Part shown: positions 1 to 9,787 of the stretch, piece after piece
Numbering within the stretch: the first letter of the stretch is position 1
How the letters are laid out: every line of letters starts with the position of its first letter
Assembly: GCA_903910555.1 (NCBI GenBank)
Contig: CAIVZZ010000029.1
Span: 124,001 to 188,000 of the forward strand
DNA from: an uncultured Gemmatimonadota bacterium
GTDB lineage: Bacteria > Gemmatimonadota > Gemmatimonadetes > Gemmatimonadales > Gemmatimonadaceae
Reading direction: 5' to 3'
Length of the DNA: 64,000 nucleotides
Translations under genes and position numbers: made by a program
The notes under the pieces: model-generated
The model's database searches: none
What the model saw: the letters and a program-made list of their open reading frames with translations, nothing else
Told to the model about the DNA's origin: nothing

Positions 1-1457
1 CCCGCGTTCATGTTCGCGCTCGCGACGAAATTATTTCCTTCGCCGAACGAAACGAAGTGATCGCGCCAGGCAACGAGCTTGCCCGCTGCATCGACGCCGC
101 CGCTGAAATAATGCCAGCCGGCGGGACGATAGAAATCGTGCTGGATGTCGTCTTCGCGCGTCCAGAGCAGCTTGACCGGCACCGGAACTTTGGTGGCGAT
201 GTACGCGGCCTCGATCATGTAATCGTTGCTCAACCGCCGGCCGAATCCGCCGCCGCTGCGCGAAATGTGGATCGTGAGATCCGACTCCTGCATGCTCAGC
301 GCCGCCGCGACTTGCCGGCTCCCGCTCTGCGGCTGCTGCGTCGGCGACCAGATCTCGAGTTTGCCGTCTTTGAAATACGCCGTCGTGTTCTGCGGCTCGA
401 GCGGCGCATGCGAGATGAACGGATAGAAGTACGCGCCTTCGACAGTCTTGGCGGCGGACTTCATCGTGGCGTCAAAATCGCCGTCCTTGCGCAGCGAGCG
501 CTGCGCCGGCTGCTTCGAAAGTTCAACAGACTTCGCCTCGAAACCCGCGCTGCTCTGCGATGCGGTCGCGCCTTCATCCCACACGACATTCAGTTTTTTG
601 CGCGCGGTTTGCACCTGCCACCAGCTGTCGCCGACGATCGCGACACCGCTCAGCAGACTGTTGAGCACAACCGGAGTCAGTCCGTCAACAACAAAGGCAT
701 GCTTGATCCCCGGCATTGCCTTGATCTCATCGAGATTCGCGCTCACCACCTTGCCGCCGAACACGGGGCATTTGTGGAAGCAGGCGTAGAGCATTCCGGG
801 CAGCACCATGTCGATGCCGTAGAGCGGCTGACCAGTGACGATCTTGTGATTGTCGACACCGTGCTGGCTCGTGCCGATGATCTTGAAGTCTTTCGGATCC
901 TTCAACTTCACCGTCGCAAGATCCGGCGCGGTCACCGCAGCCGCGAGCGCACACAGCTCGCCATACTTCAGCTTCTTCCCGCTCGTGTGCATCACCACGC
1001 CGGCTGACGTCGAGCATTCCGCCTCGGGCACATTCCACGATTTCGCGGCGGCCGTCACGAGCATCGCGCGCGCTGCGGCGCCAACCCGGCGCATTGGCAG
1101 CCAGTTCGAAGGCGTGGCCGTGCTGCCACCCGCGCCCTGATTCTGAAAGTTGCGCATGTCGAACAACCCCTGTTCGACGCGCACATTCTTCCATTCGACG
1201 TCGAGCTCATCTGCGATGATCATCGGGAGCATGTTCTTCACGCCCTGACCGATCTCCGGATTCTTCGCGACGATCTGCACGATGCCATCAGGAAAAATCT
1301 TGATGAAGGCGTTCGGGACAAACTCGCCGGCAGGCTCCGCCGCCCAGGCCGTCGTCGGATCGAGCGTCTCGATGTACGCGGCGAACATGATCCCGCCGCC
1401 GATGATCGAGCTCACTTTGAAGAAGTTGCGGCGGTCCATCCGCATTGAAGTGGTCAT
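1..1457 (-). CDS. Molybdopterin-binding subunit of a xanthine dehydrogenase/isoquinoline 1-oxidoreductase-type enzyme (3' part missing)
   Basis: The reading frame starts at 1457 and stays open to the window edge, giving at least 485 residues of a family whose members usually exceed 700. The N terminus carries a twin-arginine export signal (MDRRNFFK followed by a glycine- and alanine-rich hydrophobic stretch to AWAAEP), so the folded cofactor enzyme probably acts in the periplasm. Early motifs such as KNPEIGQG and the repeated aldehyde-oxidase-like segments fit the large subunit that binds molybdopterin cytosine dinucleotide and hydroxylates N-heterocycles or aldehydes. The start ATG overlaps the TGA of the upstream [2Fe-2S] gene as ATGA, so the two subunits are probably translationally coupled. 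The substrate cannot be read from the sequence. The C-terminal catalytic glutamate region lies outside the window. Confidence 0.88.
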   Translation of the reverse strand, partial: MTTSMRMDRRNFFKVSSIIGGGIMFAAYIETLDPTTAWAAEPAGEFVPNAFIKIFPDGIVQIVAKNPEIGQGVKNMLPMIIADELDVEWKNVRVEQGLFDMRNFQNQGAGGSTATPSNWLPMRRVGAAARAMLVTAAAKSWNVPEAECSTSAGVVMHTSGKKLKYGELCALAAAVTAPDLATVKLKDPKDFKIIGTSQHGVDNHKIVTGQPLYGIDMVLPGMLYACFHKCPVFGGKVVSANLDEIKAMPGIKHAFVVDGLTPVVLNSLLSGVAIVGDSWWQVQTARKKLNVVWDEGATASQSSAGFEAKSVELSKQPAQRSLRKDGDFDATMKSAAKTVEGAYFYPFISHAPLEPQNTTAYFKDGKLEIWSPTQQPQSGSRQVAAALSMQESDLTIHISRSGGGFGRRLSNDYMIEAAYIATKVPVPVKLLWTREDDIQHDFYRPAGWHYFSGGVDAAGKLVAWRDHFVSFGEGNNFVASANMNA

Positions 1458-1921
1458 GCGCCCGCTCCCGCCATCTGCGAGGCACGATGAATGGCCGCGC
1501 GAATGCGCAGGTACGTCGTGCAGCGGCAGATGTTGCCGTTCATCGCGGTATCGATATCAGCGTCGGTCGGCTTGGGCGTTTTCGCGAGCAGCGCCGATGC
1601 GGACATCAACTGACCGGCCTGACAGTATCCGCACTGCGGCACGTCGAGCTCTTCCCACGCGCGCTGCAGCGGATGCTCGCCGTCGGGTGACAACCCTTCG
1701 ATCGTCGTGATGGTCGCGTTCGCGAGCGTTGACGCGCGACGCTGACACGAGCGCGTCGCCACGCCGTTGATGTGCACCGTACACGCACCGCACTGCCCCA
1801 CGCCGCAGCCGAACTTCGTGCCCTTCAGCTCGAGGTGGTCGCGCAGAATCCAAAGCAGCGGTGTGTCGTCAGCGACGTCGACTGTCTTCGAAGCGCCGTT
1901 AACCTTGAACGTGACTGTCAT
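1454..1921 (-). CDS. [2Fe-2S] subunit of the isoquinoline 1-oxidoreductase-type enzyme
   Basis: This 155-residue protein is full length for the small electron-transfer subunit of the xanthine oxidase family. Residues 1-75 form a plant-ferredoxin fold with cluster ligands C39, C44, C47 and C59. Residues 85-145 form the four-helix domain holding the second cluster with C97, C100, C132 and C134 (QCGYCQAG and NICRC motifs). It passes electrons from the molybdopterin subunit encoded directly downstream to an unidentified acceptor. There is no export signal of its own, as expected if it is carried through the Tat system by the Tat-signal-bearing large subunit. Its stop overlaps the large-subunit start by ATGA, and its own start overlaps the stop of the upstream propeller gene in the same way. 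Confidence 0.93.
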   Translation of the reverse strand: MTVTFKVNGASKTVDVADDTPLLWILRDHLELKGTKFGCGVGQCGACTVHINGVATRSCQRRASTLANATITTIEGLSPDGEHPLQRAWEELDVPQCGYCQAGQLMSASALLAKTPKPTDADIDTAMNGNICRCTTYLRIRAAIHRASQMAGAGA

Positions 1922-3123
1922 GGGAGCCTCTCATATCGCTTGAGTGCCTTCGGTCCGACTTCGGCGCCGTAAATGACGCCCTTTGAGTCTACGGCAATCC
2001 CCTCCGCGGCGCTCGTGCTTGGCGAACACGGGGACGATGCCGTCGGCTGCTGACCCTGCTGGCAGTGCGGCCACGGATCGGGGATGAGCGCCACGACCTT
2101 GCCGTCGCGTGCGCTGCCGATGCGGATACCGCGCTTCCAGTTCGTGCGCGAGGGCGTACCGTCCGGATTGCGCGACACAGTCTCGGACTCGGAGTCGGCC
2201 GCGTAAATAGTGTCGTCGCGGTCGATCCACAGGCCGCTGATCCGGCTGAACTGGTACCAGGTATCGAGCAGCTTCATGTTCGACGGATCGAAGATCTTCA
2301 GCCGGTTGTACCCGCGGTCGGCAATGAACAGGCGCCCCTTCGAATCGAACGCGAGCGCGTGCGGCTGGTTGAAGGCGTACGGCTCGTCGATCTTCGTCGG
2401 GTCGTACACCGTGCCCCACTGGCCGAGCGGCTTGCCCGTCTTGTCGAACCGGAGGACGCGCGCGGGAGAGACGCCGGCCGTCGACCCGTGGCCCTCGACG
2501 ACCCAAATGTCGCCGTTCGCCGCCGTGATCACGTTGTTCGGCTGGAAGAAATAACCCGCCGCCGAACTGTCGCCGCCGGCCTTGCCGAGTGTCATCAGCA
2601 GCGTGCCGTCCGGAGAGAACTTGTAGATCTGATGTCCCTTCGCCGGCGCGGGCGTGGCTGCGTCCGGCGCAGCCGGCTGCTGCGCCGCGCCGCGGCCGCC
2701 GCGCCCGCCACGGCCTCCGCCAACGGTGCACGCGCAATCCACCACCCAGATGTTTCCGTCGCGATCGACATAAATCCCGTGCGGCGACACGATCATTCCG
2801 GCGCCGAAGCTCTTGATCAGCTTGCCGTTCTTATCGAAATGCAGCACGGGGTCGAGCGGAGAACCGGCGCAGTCGTTCTTTTCGCAGCGCTCGGCAACCC
2901 AAATGCTCTGGCCGTCGCGATCGACCGCAACAGCGCTCGTCGATCCCCACGCGCGCCCATCGGGCATTTTCGCCCAGCCTTCGATCGTCTTATACGGATT
3001 CGGCAGATCGTTCGTCGGCTTCATGTCCGCCTGTGCAAACAGCGGTGACGCAGCGACGAATGAGATCGCGATCAGATGCAATGCGCGCAAGCGAAATCCC
3101 TGGGTTGAATGGTGAGTAAACAT
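1918..3123 (-). CDS. Secreted NHL-type six-bladed beta-propeller protein
   Basis: A 401-residue exported protein. I chose the ATG at 3123 over an upstream one at 3141 because a GAGAA sits at suitable distance. An N-terminal hydrophobic signal ends near SPLFAQA. The mature part has recurring propeller strands such as [43 protein letters not shown] and [18 protein letters not shown], typical of NHL/peptidyl-amidating-lyase-like propellers. A low-complexity [10 protein letters not shown] insert followed by Ala/Pro separates two blades near residue 140. Its stop overlaps the [2Fe-2S] gene start as ATGA, so it is coupled to the molybdenum hydroxylase. Whether it binds the substrate, helps assembly or is a lyase is unknown. 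Confidence 0.8.
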   Translation of the reverse strand: MFTHHSTQGFRLRALHLIAISFVAASPLFAQADMKPTNDLPNPYKTIEGWAKMPDGRAWGSTSAVAVDRDGQSIWVAERCEKNDCAGSPLDPVLHFDKNGKLIKSFGAGMIVSPHGIYVDRDGNIWVVDCACTVGGGRGGRGGRGAAQQPAAPDAATPAPAKGHQIYKFSPDGTLLMTLGKAGGDSSAAGYFFQPNNVITAANGDIWVVEGHGSTAGVSPARVLRFDKTGKPLGQWGTVYDPTKIDEPYAFNQPHALAFDSKGRLFIADRGYNRLKIFDPSNMKLLDTWYQFSRISGLWIDRDDTIYAADSESETVSRNPDGTPSRTNWKRGIRIGSARDGKVVALIPDPWPHCQQGQQPTASSPCSPSTSAAEGIAVDSKGVIYGAEVGPKALKRYERLP

Positions 3124-3156
3124 GCCGTTTCTCGGGCACATTCGCGAGAACCGCCT

Positions 3157-4875
3157 TCAGGGCGTCACCGCCCGCGCCGCCGTCTGCGCCTCGCGCGCGC
3201 CGTAAATCGCGCCCGGCGCCGCTTCATTCGCCGCGGAGTGGTCGCCATAGCTGATCCGAAATTCCATCTGGTGCGGCCCCGACGGATTCAGCGGCCAGCC
3301 AAATTCCAGCCGCACCGTGTGTTTCGAGCCGCGCGGAATTGCGCCCATAACGGCGAACCCGGCAGCGTACTGCCATGGCGTCGTAACTCCGTACAGCGCG
3401 TCGCCCGCATCGAGCTTTCCCGCTTGCGCCAGCAGCGCGATCGCGAACTCCGCCGTCGCGAACGGCGACGGCACGAGCCAGCGATCCTCGAATCGCCAGA
3501 TCGTACGATGGCCACCGCCGAGGTCGGTCGACCGGTAGCCGAGCAGTCCGTCGTCGTCGCGGAATGTCAGCTGCATCGGTATCCGCGAGTTGGATCCGCC
3601 CGCGATCTCGAGATCGAGCAGCGTCGTATGCGCGAGCGACGTCTTGAGCGTTGCCACCACCGCCCCCGAGCCCAGCGTCGTCACCGGCGCCGACGCACCG
3701 TCAATCGTGCGCGCCTCGATTTCGAATCCGCCGCGAATCTGCGCAACATGTGATCCCGCACCAAATGCCATGTTCAACACGCCGACGTGATCCGGCGGCG
3801 TTCCTTGAAACACGCCGATTCCCTGCAGGACCATCGCGGTGACTTGCCAGCCGAGTCCGAAGTCCTGCACCGCCGAGAGATCGCTGAGCCCGGCGATCTG
3901 TATGAAGCGAAAATCGCGGTAACCGGCCGCAGCGCCGACGCGGAAATCGCTGAAGCTGTGATAGCGCGCCAGCACTTCCGGCGCCGATATCGGCACCGGA
4001 CCGTCCACGCCGAGCATCACCGGTGCGATCGGATCCGAATACGTGCCCGTCGCCACCGCGCCGACCTGAAACCCGCGCGCATCATGCGGCCATCTGCGCA
4101 GGCCGCCGATCGTCCAACTCTGCTGTTGATAGTCGAGCAGCACGCTGCCGACACCGGTCTCATGAAATGCGTAGTAGAATCGAGACTGCGAGAGACTGGC
4201 GAGCCAGGCGTATGGTTGAAAGTCGGTGAGAAACGGCCGCGCAAGTGTCGCCGAGCTGTACCGGGCGAGGGGACGCGATGCGACGTTCAGCGACAGCTGC
4301 ACCGGCTCACCGAACGCCTGATAATCGGTGAACTTGATTCCGCCGCCGAGTGCGTCGCCGCGCCCGAGTTCGGCCAGCACCGAAACCGCGCGCGCGCCAT
4401 CGAACAGATTTCCCGTCCCGACTTCGCCGCCGACCGGCACGCCGCTCAACCCCCAGGCCTCCGCGAAAATCATGTATTCGTCGATGGTTTCTACGACGAG
4501 TCGCACGGAGTCCCGTCCCACCGTCTCCGCGCGAATGGCGACATCGCTGATGTACGGCTGCGAGCGGAGAATGCGCTCGGAGTCAGCGCGCCGATTTTCA
4601 TCGCAGCGGTCGCCGGCGCGAAGGAGCACGAAATTGCGTACAACGTGACCGGGCGTTTGCGGCTGCAACCGCCGCATCGTCCCGTTCACCAGCGGCGCAA
4701 ACTCCGCGCTCTCCGCAAGCACCGCCCGGCGCGCGCCGTGCGCAACGACCGAGGTGATCAGCTCGCCGTGGCACCGCTCGGCATCGTCCGCCGGCTTTAG
4801 CTGCTGCGCGCGAAGCGCGAAGGGCACAGTCGCAAGCGCGAGCGCGAGGCGCACAGGCGAACTGAGCAGAGGCAT
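3157..4875 (-). CDS. Outer-membrane beta-barrel protein, Omp85/BamA-like
   Basis: The protein has 572 residues when started at 4875, where a signal peptide begins (MPLLSSPVRLALALATVPF, cleavage near LRAQQ). An ATG at 4911 would put extra charged residues before the signal. Around residues 70-130 a POTRA-like unit is visible (VRNFVLLRAGDRCDENRRADSERIL, then a strand of RSQPYISDVAIRAE type). The rest is strand-rich with alternating aromatic and polar residues, as in a 16-strand barrel. It could help assemble or export surface material, but it is shorter than BamA and carries only about one POTRA unit. It lies 33 bp upstream of the propeller gene on the same strand and is divergent from the glycosyltransferase. 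A TATATT box ends 6 bp before the ATG, suggesting a leaderless transcript. Confidence 0.65.
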   Translation of the reverse strand: MPLLSSPVRLALALATVPFALRAQQLKPADDAERCHGELITSVVAHGARRAVLAESAEFAPLVNGTMRRLQPQTPGHVVRNFVLLRAGDRCDENRRADSERILRSQPYISDVAIRAETVGRDSVRLVVETIDEYMIFAEAWGLSGVPVGGEVGTGNLFDGARAVSVLAELGRGDALGGGIKFTDYQAFGEPVQLSLNVASRPLARYSSATLARPFLTDFQPYAWLASLSQSRFYYAFHETGVGSVLLDYQQQSWTIGGLRRWPHDARGFQVGAVATGTYSDPIAPVMLGVDGPVPISAPEVLARYHSFSDFRVGAAAGYRDFRFIQIAGLSDLSAVQDFGLGWQVTAMVLQGIGVFQGTPPDHVGVLNMAFGAGSHVAQIRGGFEIEARTIDGASAPVTTLGSGAVVATLKTSLAHTTLLDLEIAGGSNSRIPMQLTFRDDDGLLGYRSTDLGGGHRTIWRFEDRWLVPSPFATAEFAIALLAQAGKLDAGDALYGVTTPWQYAAGFAVMGAIPRGSKHTVRLEFGWPLNPSGPHQMEFRISYGDHSAANEAAPGAIYGAREAQTAARAVTP

Positions 4876-4878
4876 ACC

Positions 4879-4884
4879 CGAATA
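4879..4884 (-). promoter_or_regulatory. Candidate -10 box for a leaderless transcript of the Omp85-like gene
   Basis: On the minus strand TATATT is followed by CGGGT and then the ATG at 4875. With usual -10 to start spacing, transcription would begin at or next to the start codon. This is inferred from spacing only; no -35 was identified. Confidence 0.35.
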
Positions 4885-4944
4885 TACCCGCGCAGTAATG
4901 TGGCCCAACACCAGCCGCGCCGTATATCTTGCGTCGCCGCCACA

Positions 4945-6453
4945 ATGTCACACTCACTTTATGCATTCGCGACCGGGCTGACCGGCGCTTGGATCGCGTT
5001 TGCTCTCAACGCGATCGGCGTCGCCGGATGGATCGCGTACGGTGTGGGGCAATGGCACCTCGTATGGCTTTACCTGCGCCGCGGGCCGCGTCGCGACCGC
5101 CAGGTGTGGACCGGTGTGACCGACGCGGCGCTCCCAATGGTCACGATTCAGCTTCCGTTGTACAACGAGCGCTTCGTGGCGGCGACCCTCATCAACAGCT
5201 GCGCCGCACTCGACTGGCCCGCCGACCGGATCGAGATTCAGGTGCTCGATGATTCAACGGACGAGTCGGCTGCAATCGTCGATGAGCGCGCCGCGCACTG
5301 GAACGCGCGCGGGATCGACGTGCGGGTGGTACGGCGCGAAACCCGCCTCGGGTTCAAGGCCGGTGCGCTCGCGCACGGCGCCACGCTCGCGCGCGGAGAG
5401 TTCCACGCGCTGTTCGACGCGGACTTTCAGCCGCACCCCGATTTTCTCCGCCGAACGATTCCGTATTTCGCCGACCCTGCCGTTGGCGCGGTGCAGGCAC
5501 GGTGGGGCCACCTGAATCGCACGCAGTCGTGGCTGACGCGCGCGCAGGCGATGGTCATCGATTTTTTCTTTCTCGTTGAGCAAGAAGCGCGTGACCGCGC
5601 GGGCCTGTTCATCCGATTCAACGGCAGCGCTGGAATCTGGCGCGCCGCCACGGTCGCCGACGCTGGCGGGTGGCAGGCTGATACGCTCTCGGAGGACTAC
5701 GACCTCTGCCTGCGCGCCCAGCTCGCGGGCTGGAAGATGGTTTACACGCGTGATGTCGTAGCGCCGGGCGAACTCCCGCCGACGATGCACGATTACAAAG
5801 TCCAGCAAACACGGTGGGGTCGAGGGCGCGGGCAGGTTATCCGCAAAATGCTGCCGGCACTATTGCGCGCGAAGCTCGAGCCGCTCGTGAAAGTGCATGC
5901 GGTGTTCGACATGCTGAATATTCTTGCCGTACCCGCGTTGATTCTCGTCGGTATCGCCAGCCCATGGCTCGCGCTCGCCCTCGTGCATCAGCCGGCGATT
6001 CGTCCGTGGGTAGTCGTGCTCAGCATTGTGCAGCTGCCGTTCAATGGAATTCTGCTCCCCTACGTCATCTGGCAGGCAGTACGACCGTACGCGAAAAACG
6101 CGACTGAGCTCGTACGCGAAGCGTTTCGCAGCGTGTTGCCATTCGTCGCGGTGACCATGGGACTGAACCTGCTCATGATGGTTTCGGCGCTGCGCGGACT
6201 GTTCGGCGCGGATGCGACGTTCCACCGGACCGCGAAGTACAGCGTGCGTGACGGTGCATTAGGCCGCGGTACTCGCGCGCCGAAGGGCGTGCGCATAACC
6301 GCCGAGACGTGGGGCGAGGGACTGATGGCCGCGTACTTCGTTGCGTCGCTCGCACTCGACGCCGTGCTCGGCACCTGGTACTACGCGCCGTTCCACATCC
6401 TGCTCGCGGCGGGATTCGGCGCGATGTTCACGTCGACGCTACGCGGGCGCTAA
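4945..6453 (+). CDS. Processive family 2 glycosyltransferase (cellulose/glucomannan-synthase-like)
   Basis: A 502-residue integral membrane enzyme. I place the start at 4945 so that the first transmembrane helix (residues 7-45) follows directly. Residues 65-300 are the cytoplasmic GT-A domain with DD102-103 (QVLDDSTDE), the DAD motif at 158-160, ED at 250-251 (LSEDYDL) and the QQTRW motif at 287-291. The set D, DxD, ED, Q(Q/R)xRW marks processive beta-glycan synthases such as CslA-type mannan synthases and cellulose synthase. About four more membrane segments follow (roughly 315-350, 355-385, 405-430 and 465-495). No PilZ domain or Bcs accessory gene is visible here, so the polymer is unknown. 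The gene diverges from the Omp85-like gene and converges on the Wzi-like gene, suggesting surface-glycan production. Confidence 0.88.
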   Translation: MSHSLYAFATGLTGAWIAFALNAIGVAGWIAYGVGQWHLVWLYLRRGPRRDRQVWTGVTDAALPMVTIQLPLYNERFVAATLINSCAALDWPADRIEIQVLDDSTDESAAIVDERAAHWNARGIDVRVVRRETRLGFKAGALAHGATLARGEFHALFDADFQPHPDFLRRTIPYFADPAVGAVQARWGHLNRTQSWLTRAQAMVIDFFFLVEQEARDRAGLFIRFNGSAGIWRAATVADAGGWQADTLSEDYDLCLRAQLAGWKMVYTRDVVAPGELPPTMHDYKVQQTRWGRGRGQVIRKMLPALLRAKLEPLVKVHAVFDMLNILAVPALILVGIASPWLALALVHQPAIRPWVVVLSIVQLPFNGILLPYVIWQAVRPYAKNATELVREAFRSVLPFVAVTMGLNLLMMVSALRGLFGADATFHRTAKYSVRDGALGRGTRAPKGVRITAETWGEGLMAAYFVASLALDAVLGTWYYAPFHILLAAGFGAMFTSTLRGR

Positions 6454-6482
6454 TCGCGCGACTCTGATCGCCGCGTCAAGAA

Positions 6483-8222
6483 TCAGAAACCGTACGACCA
6501 GCGCAGATACCATGTGTGATGGCCGGGCACGCGCGTGCCGGAGATCACGACGATCGATTGCATCCGCGCGGTCAGCGTAAAGCCGCGAATCGGCTCGGTC
6601 TGAAGCTCGAACTCGTCAAGCCGGTACGTCTGCAAGTCGGAGCCGACGAGAAACGGCCCCTTCGTGTCGACGTTGTCTTCGATATTGCCGCCGACGATCG
6701 TGACATTGCCGTGCGCGTCCACCGGATCCAGTCCTTGCCGGATATGTCGCGTGCCGATCATCAGCCGCGTTCGCAACGGGAACCAGCGCGTGAGCCGGAA
6801 TGCCACTTCGTCTGCGTTCGGTCCGAGCGCGGGCCCGATCGGCACGCCACTGACCTCCCACGCATCCGACGGATAGTGGCTCGTGTACACATATGCGTCG
6901 ACGCGTGTGTACGAAAAGCCAAGCCGCACGTCGAGCGGAAGCCGTTGTTCGGCACCAGCCATGAGCGCGATCTTTGCCCAGCCGTTTCCGAGCGGCTTGA
7001 AGTTGAACCCCTCCGCGTCGTCGATCAGCGCGCTGTATTTCAGTTCCGTGCCGTCAAACGGCCGGGCAATCACGTCGAGCCCGACGAATCCGTTGTCGGT
7101 GCTGCCGTTGTCGAGTCCGCCGTACAGCGCGGGGAGCAGCGGATTCAGATATTCGAAATCAACTCCGCGCTGGCTGTACACGGTCATCTGATGCAGCGTG
7201 AGTCCAAGACGCGGCGTCGGATTCCACGTGATGCGCGTGAGCGCGAGCCAGCGCTGCACGGGCGAACTTCGCACCACGGACTTGCCGTCGATGACCGACG
7301 TGTCGGTGCGCGTGTCACCGTCAATCTGAGCCTGCATGAACGTCAAATGGAATTTCGGCGGCCCGACCGTGAGGCGCAGTTGCCCGAGACTCGGTGCGCC
7401 GACGCGGACGACGAGCGGATCGACAACGGCCGGTCCGATCGACGCGGCGCCCTTCCCCATCGCGATGAACAGGTTGTGGCGCTGATACGACACCCACGTC
7501 TCGTACGCAGACGGCGGGAATGTCGAGTCTTTGAGAAATGTTTCGTTGACACCCAGCCGTTGGTCGAGGCGATAAACCCACGCTCCGTCGGCATAAGTGC
7601 CCATGTCGATTTCCGCGTGAAATCCGAGGCCGCTGGTGGAGTTCACGAATGCGCGCGCGCCGCGAGTGTAGAGGAATGCGTATTCGTAGCGGCTTGGGCT
7701 CGCGAGCGTAGACCAACCCTCTCCCCACCCTTTGCGCACCCACAGCGCACCATAGACCGAGGAATCGGCGATCGCGCCCGCGAATAAATAGGGGTCGCGC
7801 CTCGTGCGCAGCGCGTTGATCACGCCGTTTGGAAAATTCTCAATGAGCCTCTTACCGAGGAGCCCATTTGCTTCGAGACGCTTGAAATCAAATTCGTTGA
7901 GATAGTCCGCCAGCAGGCCGCGATCCGTACCGGAGAGCTTTGCCGAATCTCTCTGCAGTGTGCGCAGGTGAGCGAGGATCGTGCCGCGCGACATCGGCAG
8001 CTCTTCCGCCTCGTACGTCGGCAGCCGCCCGAAGACGCGCTGTTGCTGCAGCCAGTCGTAGACGGTATGCGTTGCGGGCACGATCGATGCTTGCGCCGGA
8101 TCTTGCGCCCGAGCGGCAACCGACGGAATGGCAAACGCGAGAACGGCGAGGACCGCCGCGCGGGTGATACGCAACAGGACGCGCTTCAGACCGCGAGCTC
8201 CGGGATGGCTGGGGCCGATCAT
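6483..8222 (-). CDS. Wzi-like capsule-assembly outer-membrane barrel protein
   Basis: The 579-residue protein starts with a long signal region (RVLLRITRAAVLAVLAFAIPSVAARAQ). The mature N terminus has the segment YDWLQQQRVFGRLPTYEAEELP followed by a helical stretch, which resembles the start of capsule-assembly Wzi family proteins. The remainder alternates strand motifs with many aromatic residues and ends in phenylalanine (LRWSYGF), the usual terminal signal of an outer-membrane barrel. Wzi binds surface polysaccharide at the cell surface, and this gene sits 31 bp downstream of a GT22 glycosyltransferase on the same strand, which fits a role in exopolysaccharide attachment or export. The assignment rests on family resemblance, not on a catalytic motif. 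Confidence 0.72.
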   Translation of the reverse strand: MIGPSHPGARGLKRVLLRITRAAVLAVLAFAIPSVAARAQDPAQASIVPATHTVYDWLQQQRVFGRLPTYEAEELPMSRGTILAHLRTLQRDSAKLSGTDRGLLADYLNEFDFKRLEANGLLGKRLIENFPNGVINALRTRRDPYLFAGAIADSSVYGALWVRKGWGEGWSTLASPSRYEYAFLYTRGARAFVNSTSGLGFHAEIDMGTYADGAWVYRLDQRLGVNETFLKDSTFPPSAYETWVSYQRHNLFIAMGKGAASIGPAVVDPLVVRVGAPSLGQLRLTVGPPKFHLTFMQAQIDGDTRTDTSVIDGKSVVRSSPVQRWLALTRITWNPTPRLGLTLHQMTVYSQRGVDFEYLNPLLPALYGGLDNGSTDNGFVGLDVIARPFDGTELKYSALIDDAEGFNFKPLGNGWAKIALMAGAEQRLPLDVRLGFSYTRVDAYVYTSHYPSDAWEVSGVPIGPALGPNADEVAFRLTRWFPLRTRLMIGTRHIRQGLDPVDAHGNVTIVGGNIEDNVDTKGPFLVGSDLQTYRLDEFELQTEPIRGFTLTARMQSIVVISGTRVPGHHTWYLRWSYGF

Positions 8223-8248
8223 GCGTGAAGACTAATATGAGAGAGGAA

Positions 8249-8256
8249 CAAGGCTA
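8249..8256 (-). promoter_or_regulatory. TAGCCTTG box upstream of the Wzi-like gene
   Basis: On the minus strand TAGCCTTG lies 26 bp before the ATG at 8222 and resembles the TAnnTTTG box used by Bacteroidetes sigma factors. Its TAG is also the stop codon of the GT22 gene. If active it would give the Wzi-like gene its own promoter within the operon. Confidence 0.25.
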
Positions 8257-9780
8257 CCCCGCGTGCGCGGCTCCCGCCGCGGGATCGCACAGGCCGACGA
8301 ACCACCAGCCCGGTTCGTTGTCGCGCACTGGAATAAAGTCGCCGAGCAACGCGCGCCACCTCTCATCAAAGCTGATCGGCACACTCTGGTGCACGACGCG
8401 GCACGATCCGTCTGCGCTATCAGGCCGCTCGGGAAAACGCGTGACGAGAAGTGCGTCCGGAGTCGACGCGGTGAAGCGACGTGCCTCCGCCAGATCAACT
8501 GCGCGCACAACATGAAGACCGGCGGGCCGATACCAGTTGGCGCGCAGATTCCACCATATGTACGGATCGTGATCACCGACGACGACCACGGTGCGTGCGC
8601 CGCTGCGGAACACCGCCTCCTGCACTGCAACGCGCGGTTCCATTGGAACTGACAGCCGCGCAACGAACGCCGCGCCGTTTAATAGCGCGACCGCTGCAAT
8701 AAGGCAGCGTGTGGCGACTCGATGGCGCGCGAAGAAACCCGCGGGCCACCATCCGTCGAGGCCTAGGACGATCACATAGGGCGCGGCCACGAGCATCGGA
8801 AAGAGAAAACGCAGCTCTTTGTGCCCGACCAGCATGTGAAACGCCAGGAATGGAACCAGCGTCCATGCGAGCGCGGGCGAACGTCGTCTCACACAGAGTG
8901 CTGCGAATCCCGCCAGCAGCGCCAATCCCACCGGCCATCCGGCGCCGTGTGCGAGTGCCGGCACATACCACCACCAAGGCGCGACGCCGTAGCTCGAGAG
9001 CACGCCGCCCGGCACCTGCGCCACATAGTAATTCCAGAGCGGAAAGGTCGCTCTGCCGTAGCCCCACGCATCGAGACCGGCGCTCGCCGCGCACGCGATA
9101 AACGCGCCGGCGCCTAGCACGCCCCACGCGCGCCGCGGAAGTCCGCCCGCGCGAAGGAGCCATATCGCAGCACCCGCGTCGAGCAGAAACACCGGAAAGC
9201 GCGCGACGAATGCGAGTCCGAGTGCGGCGCCGGCGAGGAAGATCTCCAGCTCACTGCACCGTTCGCCATCGCGCGTGCGGACCAGCGTCGCAAACCCGAG
9301 AAAGAACAGCGACCCTGACCACGACTCAGCAGAGAATCGCGCAGCAACGACCGGCACGAACCAGAGGCCGAGCGCGAGGATGACAGTCGTCCGCCATTGC
9401 GCGCGCGATTTGAACCATCCGCTCGTTGCAAGCGCGAACCGCGATGCCGCCGCGAGATAGAGCGTGCCGCTCAGCGCGCGCAGCAGGAACGCGCAGAAGA
9501 ACGGGTCGTTCCACCCGAATGCGAGCATCGCGCGGCGAACCTCCAGCGCGATCGCCGGCAGCAGCCACGAGCGGGCCCGCGCTGCGTACTCCCACGGCAG
9601 ATCGGTGATGCGGCTGAGTCCGAGTCGCGCGCCGGCAAACTCAAGCACCTGAAAATGCTCGTCGCCCTGAACGAACCCCGTGCACCACCACGCCGACGCG
9701 AGCATGAGCGCGGCGGCGGGCAACAGCATCCGCTTCAACCAGGCCGCGTCGGCGACCGCCGCGCGGTCTGGACTGTTCAC
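8254..9780 (-). CDS. GT22-family mannosyltransferase (Alg9/GPI-mannosyltransferase-like)
   Basis: This 508-residue polytopic membrane protein has about ten hydrophobic segments in residues 17-380. After the first helix comes QGDEHFQVLEFA, with D40, E41 and H42 matching the acidic catalytic motif of Dol-P-Man-dependent GT-C enzymes. The later segment GHKELRFLFP matches the HKE-RF signature of GT22. The last ~100 residues are hydrophilic (RTVVVVGDHDPYIWWNLRANWYRP) and probably periplasmic. GT22 enzymes use a polyprenyl-phosphate sugar donor and transfer mannose in the periplasm. The gene follows a small membrane protein by only 7 bp and precedes the Wzi-like gene, which points to a surface-glycan operon. 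The acceptor is unknown. Confidence 0.82.
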   Translation of the reverse strand: MNSPDRAAVADAAWLKRMLLPAAALMLASAWWCTGFVQGDEHFQVLEFAGARLGLSRITDLPWEYAARARSWLLPAIALEVRRAMLAFGWNDPFFCAFLLRALSGTLYLAAASRFALATSGWFKSRAQWRTTVILALGLWFVPVVAARFSAESWSGSLFFLGFATLVRTRDGERCSELEIFLAGAALGLAFVARFPVFLLDAGAAIWLLRAGGLPRRAWGVLGAGAFIACAASAGLDAWGYGRATFPLWNYYVAQVPGGVLSSYGVAPWWWYVPALAHGAGWPVGLALLAGFAALCVRRRSPALAWTLVPFLAFHMLVGHKELRFLFPMLVAAPYVIVLGLDGWWPAGFFARHRVATRCLIAAVALLNGAAFVARLSVPMEPRVAVQEAVFRSGARTVVVVGDHDPYIWWNLRANWYRPAGLHVVRAVDLAEARRFTASTPDALLVTRFPERPDSADGSCRVVHQSVPISFDERWRALLGDFIPVRDNEPGWWFVGLCDPAAGAAHAG

Positions 9781-9787
9781 CGCCTGC

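Noticed and set aside
2065-3048. 327-codon plus-strand frame opposite the NHL propeller
   Set aside because: Antisense shadow; the propeller on the minus strand has repeat motifs, a signal peptide and coupled neighbours.
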